A stretch of 49,308 nucleotides of DNA, taken from NCBI GenBank assembly GCA_022844045.1, contig JALHMM010000041.1, positions 1 to 49,308 on the forward strand, in the 5' to 3' direction. Positions 16,508 to 24,202 of this stretch are shown here, piece by piece; the stretch's first letter is position 1; each line of letters opens with the position of its first letter. A program made the position numbers and the translations under genes. The DNA comes from Reyranellaceae bacterium. GTDB taxonomy: Bacteria > Pseudomonadota > Alphaproteobacteria > Reyranellales > Reyranellaceae. Under the pieces are notes generated by a model, which saw only the letters and a list, made by a program, of their open reading frames with translations, did no database searches and was not told the origin of the DNA.

Positions 16508-18136
16508 ATGCAGCGTTTTGCCGAGCTGCTCGATTCGCTGGCCTTCCAGCCCGCGCGTAACGCCAAGCTGCGGCTGATCACGACGTATCTCGCCGCGACA
16601 CCCGATCCGGATCGCGGCTACGCGCTGGCGGCGCTGACGGGCACGCTCGACCTGCCCAACGCCAAACCCGCGCTGCTGCGCGAATTCGGCGTGCAGCGCC
16701 TGGGCGAGACGCTGTTCACGCTGTCCTACGACTATGTCGGCGACCTCGCCGAGACGCTGTCGCTGGTCTGGGATGCTAGCGTCAGCCCCGATGCCGACTC
16801 GACCGGACCGCGGGCCGGCCACAACCGGCCGCCGCCATCCCTGGGCGAGGTCGTCGACAGATTGCGCCTGACGTCCAAGCGCGAGACGCCCAGGCTGATC
16901 GAGAGCTGGCTCGACGAATTAGACGCTACCGGCCGCTGGGCCCTGATCAAGCTGGTGACGGGGGCGTTAAGGGTCGGTGTCTCGGCGCGGCTGGCCAAGC
17001 AGGCGGCGGCCGACCTCGGCGGCGTCAAGGTCGACGATGTCGAGGAGGTCTGGCACGGGCTCAAGCCGCCCTACAAGCCGCTGTTCGATTGGCTCACCCG
17101 AGGCGCTCCGCGCCCGGCGATGGGCGCCACGACGGCGATGTTCCGGCCTCTGATGCTCGCCAACCCGCTAGACGAAGCCGAGTTGCCGAACCTCGATCCG
17201 CAAGCCTATCGCGCGGAGTGGAAATGGGACGGCATCCGCGTCCAGCTCGCCGCCGGCGGCGAGCAGCGCCGCATCTTCACGCGCGGCGGCGACGACGCCA
17301 CCGCGGCTTTCCCCGACATCGTCGAGGCCATGGATTTCGATGCGGTGCTCGATGGTGAGTTGCTGGTGGCGCAATCGTCTGGCAGCACCTTGGCCATCGC
17401 GCCGTTCAACGATCTGCAGCAGCGGCTCAACCGCAAGACCATCACGCCGAAGATGCTGCGCGACTTCCCTGCGCATGTCCGGCTGTACGACGCCCTGTTC
17501 CTCGCGGGGGAAGATCTTCGTGCACTCAGCTTCGACGAGCGCCGTACGCGACTGGAGGCGTGGTTCGGCGAAAAGCCGCGCGGGCGGTTCGACCTCTCGC
17601 CCCTGATCCGCTTCACCACCTGGGACGAGCTCACCGAACTACGCGCGGGCGCCCGCGCAGCCGAGATCGAAGGCCTGATGCTCAAGCGCGCCGACAGCGT
17701 CTACGTCTCCGGTCGGCCAAAGGGCCCGTGGTTCAAGTGGAAGCGCGCGGCGCTGACCGCGGACTGCGTCCTGATGTACGCCCAGCGCGGCCACGGCAAG
17801 CGCTCGTCCTACTACTCGGATTACACCTTCGGCTGCTGGCGTGGCGAGGAACTGGTGCCGGTCGGCAAGGCCTATTCCGGCTTCACCGACGAGGAGCTGC
17901 TGCGCCTGGACAAATGGGTGCGCGACCACACCACCAACCGCTTCGGCCCGGTACGCGAGGTCGAGCCCGGCCTGGTGCTGGAGATCGCCTTCGACGCCGT
18001 GCAGCGCTCGACCCGCCACAAATCGGGCGTGGCCATGCGCTTCCCCCGGGTTCACCGCATCCGCTGGGACAAGCCCTTCGCCGAGGCCGACAGGCTGGAT
18101 GCCCTGACCCGCCTGTTGCCGGCGACGTCAGGGTAG
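16508..18136 (+). CDS. ATP-dependent DNA ligase of the ligase-associated repair cluster
   Basis: The 542-residue enzyme has an N-terminal DNA-binding helical domain (1-200) and a nucleotidyltransferase core. Motif I is EWKWDGIR with the adenylated Lys239. Later motifs are DGELLV, the EGLMLKR segment (motif IV), and WFKWKR (motif V) leading to the OB fold. It seals nicks using ATP. It follows the exonuclease by 5 bases and is surely co-transcribed. Its last 9 bases overlap the end of the vapC toxin gene on the other strand. Confidence 0.95.
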   Translation: MQRFAELLDSLAFQPARNAKLRLITTYLAATPDPDRGYALAALTGTLDLPNAKPALLREFGVQRLGETLFTLSYDYVGDLAETLSLVWDASVSPDADSTGPRAGHNRPPPSLGEVVDRLRLTSKRETPRLIESWLDELDATGRWALIKLVTGALRVGVSARLAKQAAADLGGVKVDDVEEVWHGLKPPYKPLFDWLTRGAPRPAMGATTAMFRPLMLANPLDEAELPNLDPQAYRAEWKWDGIRVQLAAGGEQRRIFTRGGDDATAAFPDIVEAMDFDAVLDGELLVAQSSGSTLAIAPFNDLQQRLNRKTITPKMLRDFPAHVRLYDALFLAGEDLRALSFDERRTRLEAWFGEKPRGRFDLSPLIRFTTWDELTELRAGARAAEIEGLMLKRADSVYVSGRPKGPWFKWKRAALTADCVLMYAQRGHGKRSSYYSDYTFGCWRGEELVPVGKAYSGFTDEELLRLDKWVRDHTTNRFGPVREVEPGLVLEIAFDAVQRSTRHKSGVAMRFPRVHRIRWDKPFAEADRLDALTRLLPATSG

Positions 18137-18526
18137 CTCGACGATCGGCTCGGAACGCCGCAGCTTCGCGGCCCGACGAACGAACGACCGATCAAATGTC
18201 ACGAACCGTTCGGAGTCCGCCGCCAGGCACAGATGCAGCGCGTCAGCGAAGTCGAGTCCGTCGGCATAGAGTTCAAGTGCGCGACCGATCGCCGGCGCCT
18301 CGTCAACGCGTACGGTCGGCAATCCCATGAAGCCGACCAGACTGCGCACGATCGCCGTCCGCTCTAGATCGTAGGACTTCTCGAGGATCCAGACCGTTTC
18401 CAGCACCACCGTGCTCAGGATGCGCACGGTGTTGTTTTCGATGAACCGTCGACTTGCGGCAGCCTGGGCCGCGTCGTCCTGCACAAGCACGCGGACGATG
18501 AGATTGGTGTCGATGACGGCGATCAC
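18128..18526 (-). CDS. vapC: VapC-type PIN-domain toxin ribonuclease
   Basis: The 132-residue PIN protein carries the acidic residues of the nuclease site: Asp6 in VIDTN, Glu43 in VLETVW, Asp92/Asp95 in GLDFADALH and Asp112 in TFDRSF. VapC toxins cleave tRNA or rRNA when freed from their antitoxin. The start is GTG at 18526, overlapping the antitoxin stop (GTGA), so translation is coupled. All active-site residues are intact. Confidence 0.9.
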   Translation of the reverse strand: MIAVIDTNLIVRVLVQDDAAQAAASRRFIENNTVRILSTVVLETVWILEKSYDLERTAIVRSLVGFMGLPTVRVDEAPAIGRALELYADGLDFADALHLCLAADSERFVTFDRSFVRRAAKLRRSEPIVELP

Positions 18527-18774
18527 GACTGGCGCCGGCGGAACGACCGCGCGACTCCCTCGTCCATCTCCTCGATCGACAGAGCCGGGCCATCGTACCT
18601 GAGAGAGCCAAACACCTCATCCATGGTGGTTGGCTTCACCAAGGCGACAGGGGTCAACACCAGGGCGCCGCCTCGCGTTTCGACCTCGAATTCCGTCCCT
18701 GGCAGCCACTGATTGGCGCGCCTGACCTCGCTCGGCACCACGATCTGGCCTTTGGCCGATAGGCGTGTCCGCAT
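18523..18774 (-). CDS. vapB: VapB-type antitoxin, AbrB/MazE fold
   Basis: The 83-residue protein starts with a SpoVT-AbrB DNA-binding motif (LSAKGQIVVPSEVRRANQWLPG). It ends with an acidic-then-basic tail (SIEEMDEGVARSF) of the kind that wraps a PIN toxin. GAAGGA lies before the ATG at 18774. Such antitoxins repress their own operon, consistent with the palindrome and direct repeat just upstream. Confidence 0.88.
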   Translation of the reverse strand: MRTRLSAKGQIVVPSEVRRANQWLPGTEFEVETRGGALVLTPVALVKPTTMDEVFGSLRYDGPALSIEEMDEGVARSFRRRQS

Positions 18775-18778
18775 GTCG

Positions 18779-18814
18779 ATACTTCCTTCAGTATAGTAAG
18801 ACGAAGGTAAGACG
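18779..18814 (-). promoter_or_regulatory. Candidate vapBC operator and promoter
   Basis: A perfect inverted repeat ATACT-N6-AGTAT (18779-18794) overlaps TATACT read on the minus strand (18790-18795), a good -10 element. Next to it are two exact direct repeats GTAAGACG at 18796-18803 and 18807-18814, an 11-base period. Palindromes over the -10 box are common autoregulatory sites of VapB-like antitoxins. Binding is inferred. Confidence 0.55.
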
Positions 18815-18869
18815 TTTGAGCCCGCCGTTCAAGGGGCGGCAAACATTCGAAACGGTTTAAGGATCGTAG

Positions 18870-18892
18870 CCCAGCGCTGGGCGCACTATATT
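18870..18892 (+). promoter_or_regulatory. Palindrome and -10-like box in front of moaA
   Basis: The perfect 12-base palindrome CCCAGCGCTGGG (18870-18881) is followed by TATATT at 18887-18892, directly before ATG 18893. If TATATT is the -10 element, transcription would start near 18899-18902. Translation would then be leaderless from the in-frame ATG at 18902. The palindrome would sit in the -10/-35 spacer, a good place for a repressor. This is a position-based inference. Confidence 0.4.
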
Positions 18893-19888
18893 ATGTTCAC
18901 CATGATCGACCCCTTCGGCCGGCACATTTCCTATCTGCGCGTCTCGGTGACGGACCGCTGCGATTTCCGCTGCGTCTATTGCATGGCCGAGGACATGACT
19001 TTCCTGCCCAAGGCCGACCTGCTGTCGCTCGAGGAGCTGGAGCGGCTGTGCGGCGCCTTCATCAAGCTGGGCGTCAAGAAGCTCCGGCTGACCGGCGGCG
19101 AGCCGCTGGTGCGCAAGAACGTGATGTCGCTGGTGCGCGGCCTGTCGAAGCGTCTCGGCGATGGCCTCGAGGAGCTGACCTTGACCACCAACGGCAGCCA
19201 GTTGGCGAAGTACGCCCGGGAGCTAGCCGATTGCGGGGTGAAGCGGCTGAACGTCTCGATGGATTCGCTCGACCGCGACAAGTTCCGCACGCTGACCCGA
19301 TGGGGCGACCTCGACCAGGTGATGCGCGGCATCGACGCGGCGCAGAAGGCCGGGCTGCACATCAAGATCAACGCCGTGGCGCTGAAGGGCGTCAACGACA
19401 TGGAGTTCGACGAGCTGATCCGCTGGAGCCATGGCCGCGGCATGGATCTGGTGTTCATCGAGGTCATGCCGATGGGCGAGATCGGCGAACAGCGCGTCGA
19501 TCAGTACCTGCCGCTGTCGATGGTTCGCGCCGACCTGGCGCGGCGCTTCAGCATGACCGACCTCGATTTCACCACGGGCGGTCCGGCGCGCTACGTCAGG
19601 ATCGCCGAGACCGGCGGCAGGCTGGGCTTCATCACGCCGCTGACGCACAATTTCTGCGAGTCATGCAATCGCGTACGCGTCACCTGCACCGGCACGCTCT
19701 ACATGTGCCTGGGCCAGGAGGACGCCGCCGATCTGCGCGCACCGCTGCGCGCCAGCGAAAGCGACGAGCTTCTCGTCGAGGCGATCCACAGCGCGATCGC
19801 GCGCAAGCCCAAGGGCCACGACTTCGTCATCGACCGCCGCCGCCGCGCGCCCGCCGTGTCGCGGCATATGAGCGTCACCGGCGGCTGA
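18893..19888 (+). CDS. moaA: GTP 3',8-cyclase MoaA (molybdenum cofactor synthesis)
   Basis: The 331-residue radical SAM enzyme converts GTP to 3',8-cyclo-GTP with MoaC. The SAM cluster is CDFRCVYC (Cys23, Cys27, Cys30). The C-terminal substrate cluster uses Cys255, Cys258 and Cys272, and the chain ends in Gly-Gly as expected. GGEP at 68-71 binds SAM. The start could be 18893 or 18902 ([10 protein letters not shown], the more usual N-terminus). No other moa gene is in the window, so it is a detached pathway gene. Confidence 0.95.
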   Translation: MFTMIDPFGRHISYLRVSVTDRCDFRCVYCMAEDMTFLPKADLLSLEELERLCGAFIKLGVKKLRLTGGEPLVRKNVMSLVRGLSKRLGDGLEELTLTTNGSQLAKYARELADCGVKRLNVSMDSLDRDKFRTLTRWGDLDQVMRGIDAAQKAGLHIKINAVALKGVNDMEFDELIRWSHGRGMDLVFIEVMPMGEIGEQRVDQYLPLSMVRADLARRFSMTDLDFTTGGPARYVRIAETGGRLGFITPLTHNFCESCNRVRVTCTGTLYMCLGQEDAADLRAPLRASESDELLVEAIHSAIARKPKGHDFVIDRRRRAPAVSRHMSVTGG

Positions 19889-19889
19889 T

Positions 19890-20447
19890 ATGCCATCACG
19901 CCGGCATCTTCTCCTCCTCGGAACCGGCGGCCTGATCGCCACCACGGCACCTGCGCTGGCGCAGCCCCTCGCCTGCACGCCGGGCATCGCGGCCACCGAA
20001 CGGCAGACGGAAGGCCCCTTCTTCCGTGGCGGTTCACCCCTGCGCGTGAACCTCGTCGGCCAGCTTCGCGGCGAGCGCGTCGATCTCGGCGGCATCGTGA
20101 TGACGCGCAATTGCCAACCGGTACGCGGCGCCATCGTCGACATCTGGCATGCCGACGCCGCCGGCGACTACGACAACCGCGGCTACGAATTCCGCGGCCA
20201 TCAGATCACCGACGAGCGCGGCGCCTGGCGTTTCGAGACCATCGCGCCGGGACGCTATCCGGGCCGCACACCGCACTACCATATCAAGGTCACGCCACCG
20301 GGCGGCCGTACGCTCACGACCCAGCTCTATTTCCTCGGCGATCCCGGCAATGCGCGCGACGGACTCTACAAGCCGTCGTTGCAGATGCGGACGGGCAAAG
20401 CGGCGACCGTCACGACGGGCCGCTTCGATTTCATCGTCGAGGCTTAA
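19890..20447 (+). CDS. Secreted intradiol ring-cleavage dioxygenase-like protein
   Basis: The 185-residue protein has an export signal with an Arg pair (PSRRHLLLLGTGGLIATTAPALA) and a beta-sandwich of the intradiol dioxygenase family. The four Fe(III) ligands appear present: Tyr94 in GDYDNRGY, Tyr123 in PGRYPGR, and His129 and His131 in TPHYHIKV. Classical catechol dioxygenases are cytoplasmic and longer; exported short members of this family are common and little studied. It starts 1 base after moaA. Confidence 0.85.
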   Translation: MPSRRHLLLLGTGGLIATTAPALAQPLACTPGIAATERQTEGPFFRGGSPLRVNLVGQLRGERVDLGGIVMTRNCQPVRGAIVDIWHADAAGDYDNRGYEFRGHQITDERGAWRFETIAPGRYPGRTPHYHIKVTPPGGRTLTTQLYFLGDPGNARDGLYKPSLQMRTGKAATVTTGRFDFIVEA

Positions 20448-20452
20448 CTTCT

Positions 20453-20505
20453 GGGAGCGCCGGCGTCCCGCCGGCATCATGAGCCGGCGGGACGCCGGCG
20501 CTCCC
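20453..20505. repeat. Perfect 23-bp inverted repeat between convergent genes
   Basis: The arms 20453-20475 and 20483-20505 are exact reverse complements over 23 bases (GGGAGCGCCGGCGTCCCGCC...), with a 7-base ATCATGA loop. It fills almost the whole space between the two convergent dioxygenase genes. It could act as a two-way terminator without a T-run, or be a REP-class dispersed palindrome. Confidence 0.85.
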
Positions 20506-20507
20506 AA

Positions 20508-21266
20508 TCAATGAAACGCGAAGGCGTGCATGGCGAGGATGCCGTGGCTTACGCTGTCGTGCAGCAGCTCGGCCTTGCCGCCGGCGCCGGCGGCGACGAA
20601 CAGCGGCATGAAGTGTTCGGGCGTCGGGTGATTCTGTAGCGCATGCGGCGCCTTCTCTTCCCAATTCTCGAGCGCGTCGGTGTCGCCAGCCTCCAGCGTT
20701 TGCACCGTCCAGTCGATGAACTCGGTCGTCCAGCCCGGCGTCGGCTGGCCGGGCGGCGTCGAGCGCAGGGCGCCGAGGTTGTGTGTGAACGAGCCGCTGC
20801 CCAGCACCAGCACGCCCTCCTCGCGCAGCGGTGCCAGCTTGCGGCCGATCTCCAGATGCCGCGCGGCGTCACCCGACTCGTCGAGGGCGACCGGGATTAC
20901 CGGAATGTCGGCCTCGGGAAACATCAGGATCAGCGGGCTCCACACACCGTGATCGAAGCCGCGCTTGGCGTCGATGCTCGTCTCGAGCATGTCGGCGACG
21001 CGGCGCGACAGCGCGGCATCGCCGGGCGCGGGATAGCGGATGCGGTAAAGCGGTTCGGGGAAGCCGTAGAAATCGTGGATCGTGCCCGGCTGCGACGCGC
21101 TGCCGACCACGGCGCCGCGCTCCTCCCAATGCGCCGAGGCGACGACGATCGCCTTGGGGCGCGGCAGGGTCTTGCCCAGCGCCACCAGGAAGGCACGCGC
21201 CGGTGATTCGGTCACCGCCATCATCGGTGAGCCGTGCGATACGAAGATCGACGGAAGAGCGCTCAT
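20508..21266 (-). CDS. DODA-type class III extradiol dioxygenase
   Basis: The 252-residue protein is a LigB/DODA-family ring-opening dioxygenase. Candidate metal or catalytic His residues are His11 in FVSHGSP, His46 in ASAHWE, His106 in FDHGVWSPL and the one in GSFTHNLG. Bacterial members act on catecholic substrates such as DOPA analogues. ATG 21266 overlaps the stop of the upstream dehydratase (ATGA), placing it last in a coupled three-gene operon. The true substrate is not readable. Confidence 0.88.
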   Translation of the reverse strand: MSALPSIFVSHGSPMMAVTESPARAFLVALGKTLPRPKAIVVASAHWEERGAVVGSASQPGTIHDFYGFPEPLYRIRYPAPGDAALSRRVADMLETSIDAKRGFDHGVWSPLILMFPEADIPVIPVALDESGDAARHLEIGRKLAPLREEGVLVLGSGSFTHNLGALRSTPPGQPTPGWTTEFIDWTVQTLEAGDTDALENWEEKAPHALQNHPTPEHFMPLFVAAGAGGKAELLHDSVSHGILAMHAFAFH

Positions 21267-22987
21267 CGCGGCTTCACATGGGATGTGCGCGGGCCGTCGA
21301 CAAGGAAGTCGAAGTCGCAGCCCTCGTCGGCCTGCAACACGCTGCGCTGGAACAGCCCAGCATAGCCACGCACGGTGTCGTCGATCTCCTTGGGCGGCTG
21401 CCACTCCTTGCGGCGCTGCGCGAGGGTCGCGTCGTCGACCAGCATGTCGATGCGCCGGTTGGGCACGTCGAGCTTGATGCGATCGCCGCTGCGCACCAGG
21501 CCAAGCGGACCGCCGATGGCGGACTCCGGCGTGATGTGCAGCACGATGGTGCCGAAGGCTGTGCCCGACATGCGCGCGTCGGAAATGCGCACCATGTCCT
21601 TCACGCCTTGCCGCGCCAGCTTGCGCGGGATCGGCAGATAGCCCGCCTCGGGCATGCCCGGCGCGCCGCGCGGACCGCCATTGCGCATGACCAGCACGTC
21701 GTCGGCGCTCACGTCGAGATTGGGATCGTCGATCCGGTTGGTGAGGTCCTCGACCGACTCGAAGACCACCGCGCGGCCCTCGTGGCTCATCAGCTTGGGC
21801 GAGGCGGCGGACTGCTTGATGATCGCACCGCCAGGCGCGAGGTTGCCGCGCAGCACGGCCATGGCGCCGGTGGCGCTGAGCGCGGTCGCGCGATTGCGGA
21901 TGATGGTCTGGCCGGGAATCTCAGCCGCCGCGTCGATCGACTTGCCGAGCGTGCCGCCATCGATGGTCGGTGCGTCGAGCGCCAGCAGCTCCTTGAGCTC
22001 GCGCAGCATGCGCATGGTGCCGCCAGCCCAGTGGAAATGCTCGAGGTAGTGCGACCCCGAGGGCTTGAGGTCAGCCAGCACCGGCACCTTCTGGCCGAGA
22101 TCGTCGACCTCATCGAGATCGATCTTGATGCCACAACGGCCGGCCACCGCCGTGAGATGCACCAGGCCGTTGGTCGAGCCGCCCAGCGCCTGCAAGGTCA
22201 CCAGCGCGTTGCGGAAGGCGTCCTTGGTCATGATCTGCTGCGGCGTCGGCCCACCGGCCTTGGCCATCTCGACCGCGCGCTTGCCGGTGGCCTCGGCCGC
22301 GCGCATGCGATCGGCATGCGTCGCCGGGATCGAGCCGGTGCCGGGCAGCGACATGCCCAACGCCTCGGTGACGCAGGCCATGGTGCTGGCGGTGCCCATC
22401 ACCATACAGGTGCCCTGGGTCGGCGCGAGACGCCCGCTGACCTCCTCGATCTCGGCCTCCGAGAACTCGCCGGCGCGATGCTGCGCCCACAAGCGACGGC
22501 AATCAGTGCAGGCACCCAGCACCTCGCCCTTGTAGTGACCGACCAGCATCGGCCCGGTGACCAGCACGATCGCCGGCACATCTGCACTCGCTGCGGCCAT
22601 CAGCTGCGCCGGCACGGTCTTGTCGCAGCCGCCGATCAGCACGACGGAATCCATCGGCTGGGCGCGGATCATCTCCTCCGTGTCCATGGCCATCAGGTTG
22701 CGCAGGAACATGCTGGTGGGGTTGGAGAACGACTCGCCGATCGAGACGGTGGGGAACTCCATCGCCAGGCCGCCGGCCAGCATCACGCCGCGCTTCACCG
22801 CGTCGATCAGCCTGGGCACGTTGCCGTGGCAGGGGTTGAAATCGGAGAAGGTGTTGGTGATGCCGACGATCGGCCGATCCAGCGCGTCGTCGCTGTAGCC
22901 CATGGCCTTGATGAAGGCCTTGCGCAGGAAGAGCGAAAATCCGGGATCGCCGTAGGTCGCCAATCCCTTGCGCATACCCTTGCTCAC
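21263..22987 (-). CDS. IlvD/Edd family dehydratase
   Basis: The 574-residue Fe-S dehydratase has three candidate cluster Cys: Cys53 in NPCHGN, Cys121 in GGCDKT and Cys194 in QGTCMVMG. Family members dehydrate dihydroxy acids or aldonic acids. The opening KGLATYGDPGFSLFLRKAF fits the arabinonate/xylonate dehydratase branch at least as well as dihydroxy-acid dehydratase, so no gene symbol is given. It starts at GTG 22987, overlapping the reductase stop (GTGA). The context, a reductase and a dioxygenase, suggests catabolism rather than branched-chain amino acid synthesis. Confidence 0.9.
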   Translation of the reverse strand: MSKGMRKGLATYGDPGFSLFLRKAFIKAMGYSDDALDRPIVGITNTFSDFNPCHGNVPRLIDAVKRGVMLAGGLAMEFPTVSIGESFSNPTSMFLRNLMAMDTEEMIRAQPMDSVVLIGGCDKTVPAQLMAAASADVPAIVLVTGPMLVGHYKGEVLGACTDCRRLWAQHRAGEFSEAEIEEVSGRLAPTQGTCMVMGTASTMACVTEALGMSLPGTGSIPATHADRMRAAEATGKRAVEMAKAGGPTPQQIMTKDAFRNALVTLQALGGSTNGLVHLTAVAGRCGIKIDLDEVDDLGQKVPVLADLKPSGSHYLEHFHWAGGTMRMLRELKELLALDAPTIDGGTLGKSIDAAAEIPGQTIIRNRATALSATGAMAVLRGNLAPGGAIIKQSAASPKLMSHEGRAVVFESVEDLTNRIDDPNLDVSADDVLVMRNGGPRGAPGMPEAGYLPIPRKLARQGVKDMVRISDARMSGTAFGTIVLHITPESAIGGPLGLVRSGDRIKLDVPNRRIDMLVDDATLAQRRKEWQPPKEIDDTVRGYAGLFQRSVLQADEGCDFDFLVDGPRTSHVKPR

Positions 22988-23991
22988 GAGCCGCCTCCCT
23001 CACTCACCTTGGCCTGCCTCGCCATGGTCCGGCTCACTTCGAGCTGCCGGATCGTGCCCAACACGCCGCGACACAGCGGCAGTTCCAGCCGCAACGCATC
23101 CGCCATCTCGACGACGACGCCGAGCAGCGGCTCGACCTCCAGCGGCCGATCGGCCTCGAGATCCTGCAGCATCGAGGTCTTGAAGTCGCCGAGCCGCGCC
23201 GCCAGCGCCAGCCGATCCTCCGGCGTCATGGTCATCTTCAGCCCGATCCGCGCGCCGACCTCGTCCATCTCGCGCATCATGCCAGCGGCCAGCCCGCGCA
23301 GCATCGGATCGCCCAGCATCCGCGCCATGGTCCCGCGCGACAGGGCGCTGAGCGGGTTCATGTTCATGTTGCCCCACAGCTTGGCCCAGATCTCCATGCG
23401 GATATTGCCGGTTTGCACGACGGGCACGTCACCCTTGGCGAAGGCCTCGGCCAGCGTCGCCAACCGCGGACTGCCCTCGCCGTCGGGCTCGCCCAGCAAC
23501 AGCCGGTCGATCTTCACGATGCGCACGACACCCGGCGCATCGAGCCGCGTCGAGCCATGCACCACGCCACCGATCACCCGCCGCCCCTCGATCGAGGCGA
23601 GCGTCGCGCCCTTGGGATCGACCGATGTCAAGACTTGCCCGGCCAACGGCCCGCCAAACCCATCGAGGAACCACCACGGCAGGCCGTTCATGGTGCTGAC
23701 CACAGCGGTGTCTTTGTCGAACAGCGGCCGCAGCGTCGGCGCCACACCGGCGACGTCCTGGCCTTTCAGCGCCAGCACGACATAGTCGCAGGCGCCGAGC
23801 TTGGCCGGATCGTCCGACGCCTCGACCTCGTACTCGGCCGACTTTTCGCCCTCGCGCACGATCAGCCCGTTGCGATTCAGCGCCGCCAAGGTGCGGCCGC
23901 GCGCCAGGAAGGCCACGTCATGGCCCGCACGCGCCAGCCCGCCGCCCAGCCAGCCGCCGATCGCACCCGCGCCGACGATCACCACCCGCAT
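22984..23991 (-). CDS. Ketopantoate reductase (PanE/ApbA) family protein
   Basis: The 335-residue protein begins with an NADP-binding GAGAIGGWLGGGL. It has the two-domain build of the PanE/ApbA family, including ALKGQDV near 94 and the WAKLWGNMNMNPLSAL segment with the usual Lys/Asn. The family reduces 2-keto acids to 2-hydroxy acids. It is first in the operon with the dehydratase and dioxygenase, so it more likely handles a catabolic keto acid than pantoate (inference). The promoter region runs into a composite palindrome. Confidence 0.88.
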   Translation of the reverse strand: MRVVIVGAGAIGGWLGGGLARAGHDVAFLARGRTLAALNRNGLIVREGEKSAEYEVEASDDPAKLGACDYVVLALKGQDVAGVAPTLRPLFDKDTAVVSTMNGLPWWFLDGFGGPLAGQVLTSVDPKGATLASIEGRRVIGGVVHGSTRLDAPGVVRIVKIDRLLLGEPDGEGSPRLATLAEAFAKGDVPVVQTGNIRMEIWAKLWGNMNMNPLSALSRGTMARMLGDPMLRGLAAGMMREMDEVGARIGLKMTMTPEDRLALAARLGDFKTSMLQDLEADRPLEVEPLLGVVVEMADALRLELPLCRGVLGTIRQLEVSRTMARQAKVSEGGGS

Positions 23992-24010
23992 CTACTCTCA
24001 CTCCCCATTG

Positions 24011-24150
24011 CCTTCCCCCGCTCGCGGGGGAAGGTGCCCGAAGGGCGGATGGGGGTGGCGGCATAGCGGTCACACTCGATGACTGGCGCTGTCGCACCAA
24101 CCACCCCCATCCGGCGCTTCGCGCCACCTTCCCCCGCCAGCGGGGGAAGG
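24011..24150. repeat. Composite palindromic repeat, copy A
   Basis: The left half (24011-24058) contains hairpin CCTTCCCCCG-CTCG-CGGGGGAAGG and then the CGGATGGGGGTGG block. The right half (24101-24150) is its inverse, with the CCACCCCCATCCGG block and a second C/G-rich hairpin. The small GCCCGAAGGGC hairpin in the left half is replaced by GGCGCTTCGCGCC in the right. A 42-base centre separates them. A second copy is at 27.7 kb. Repeats of this type are widespread in alphaproteobacterial intergenic DNA. Confidence 0.85.
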
Positions 24151-24202
24151 TAAACATGCGAAAGTACCCGGCGAGAACACGAGAACAATGGAGAGGACAC
24201 CG

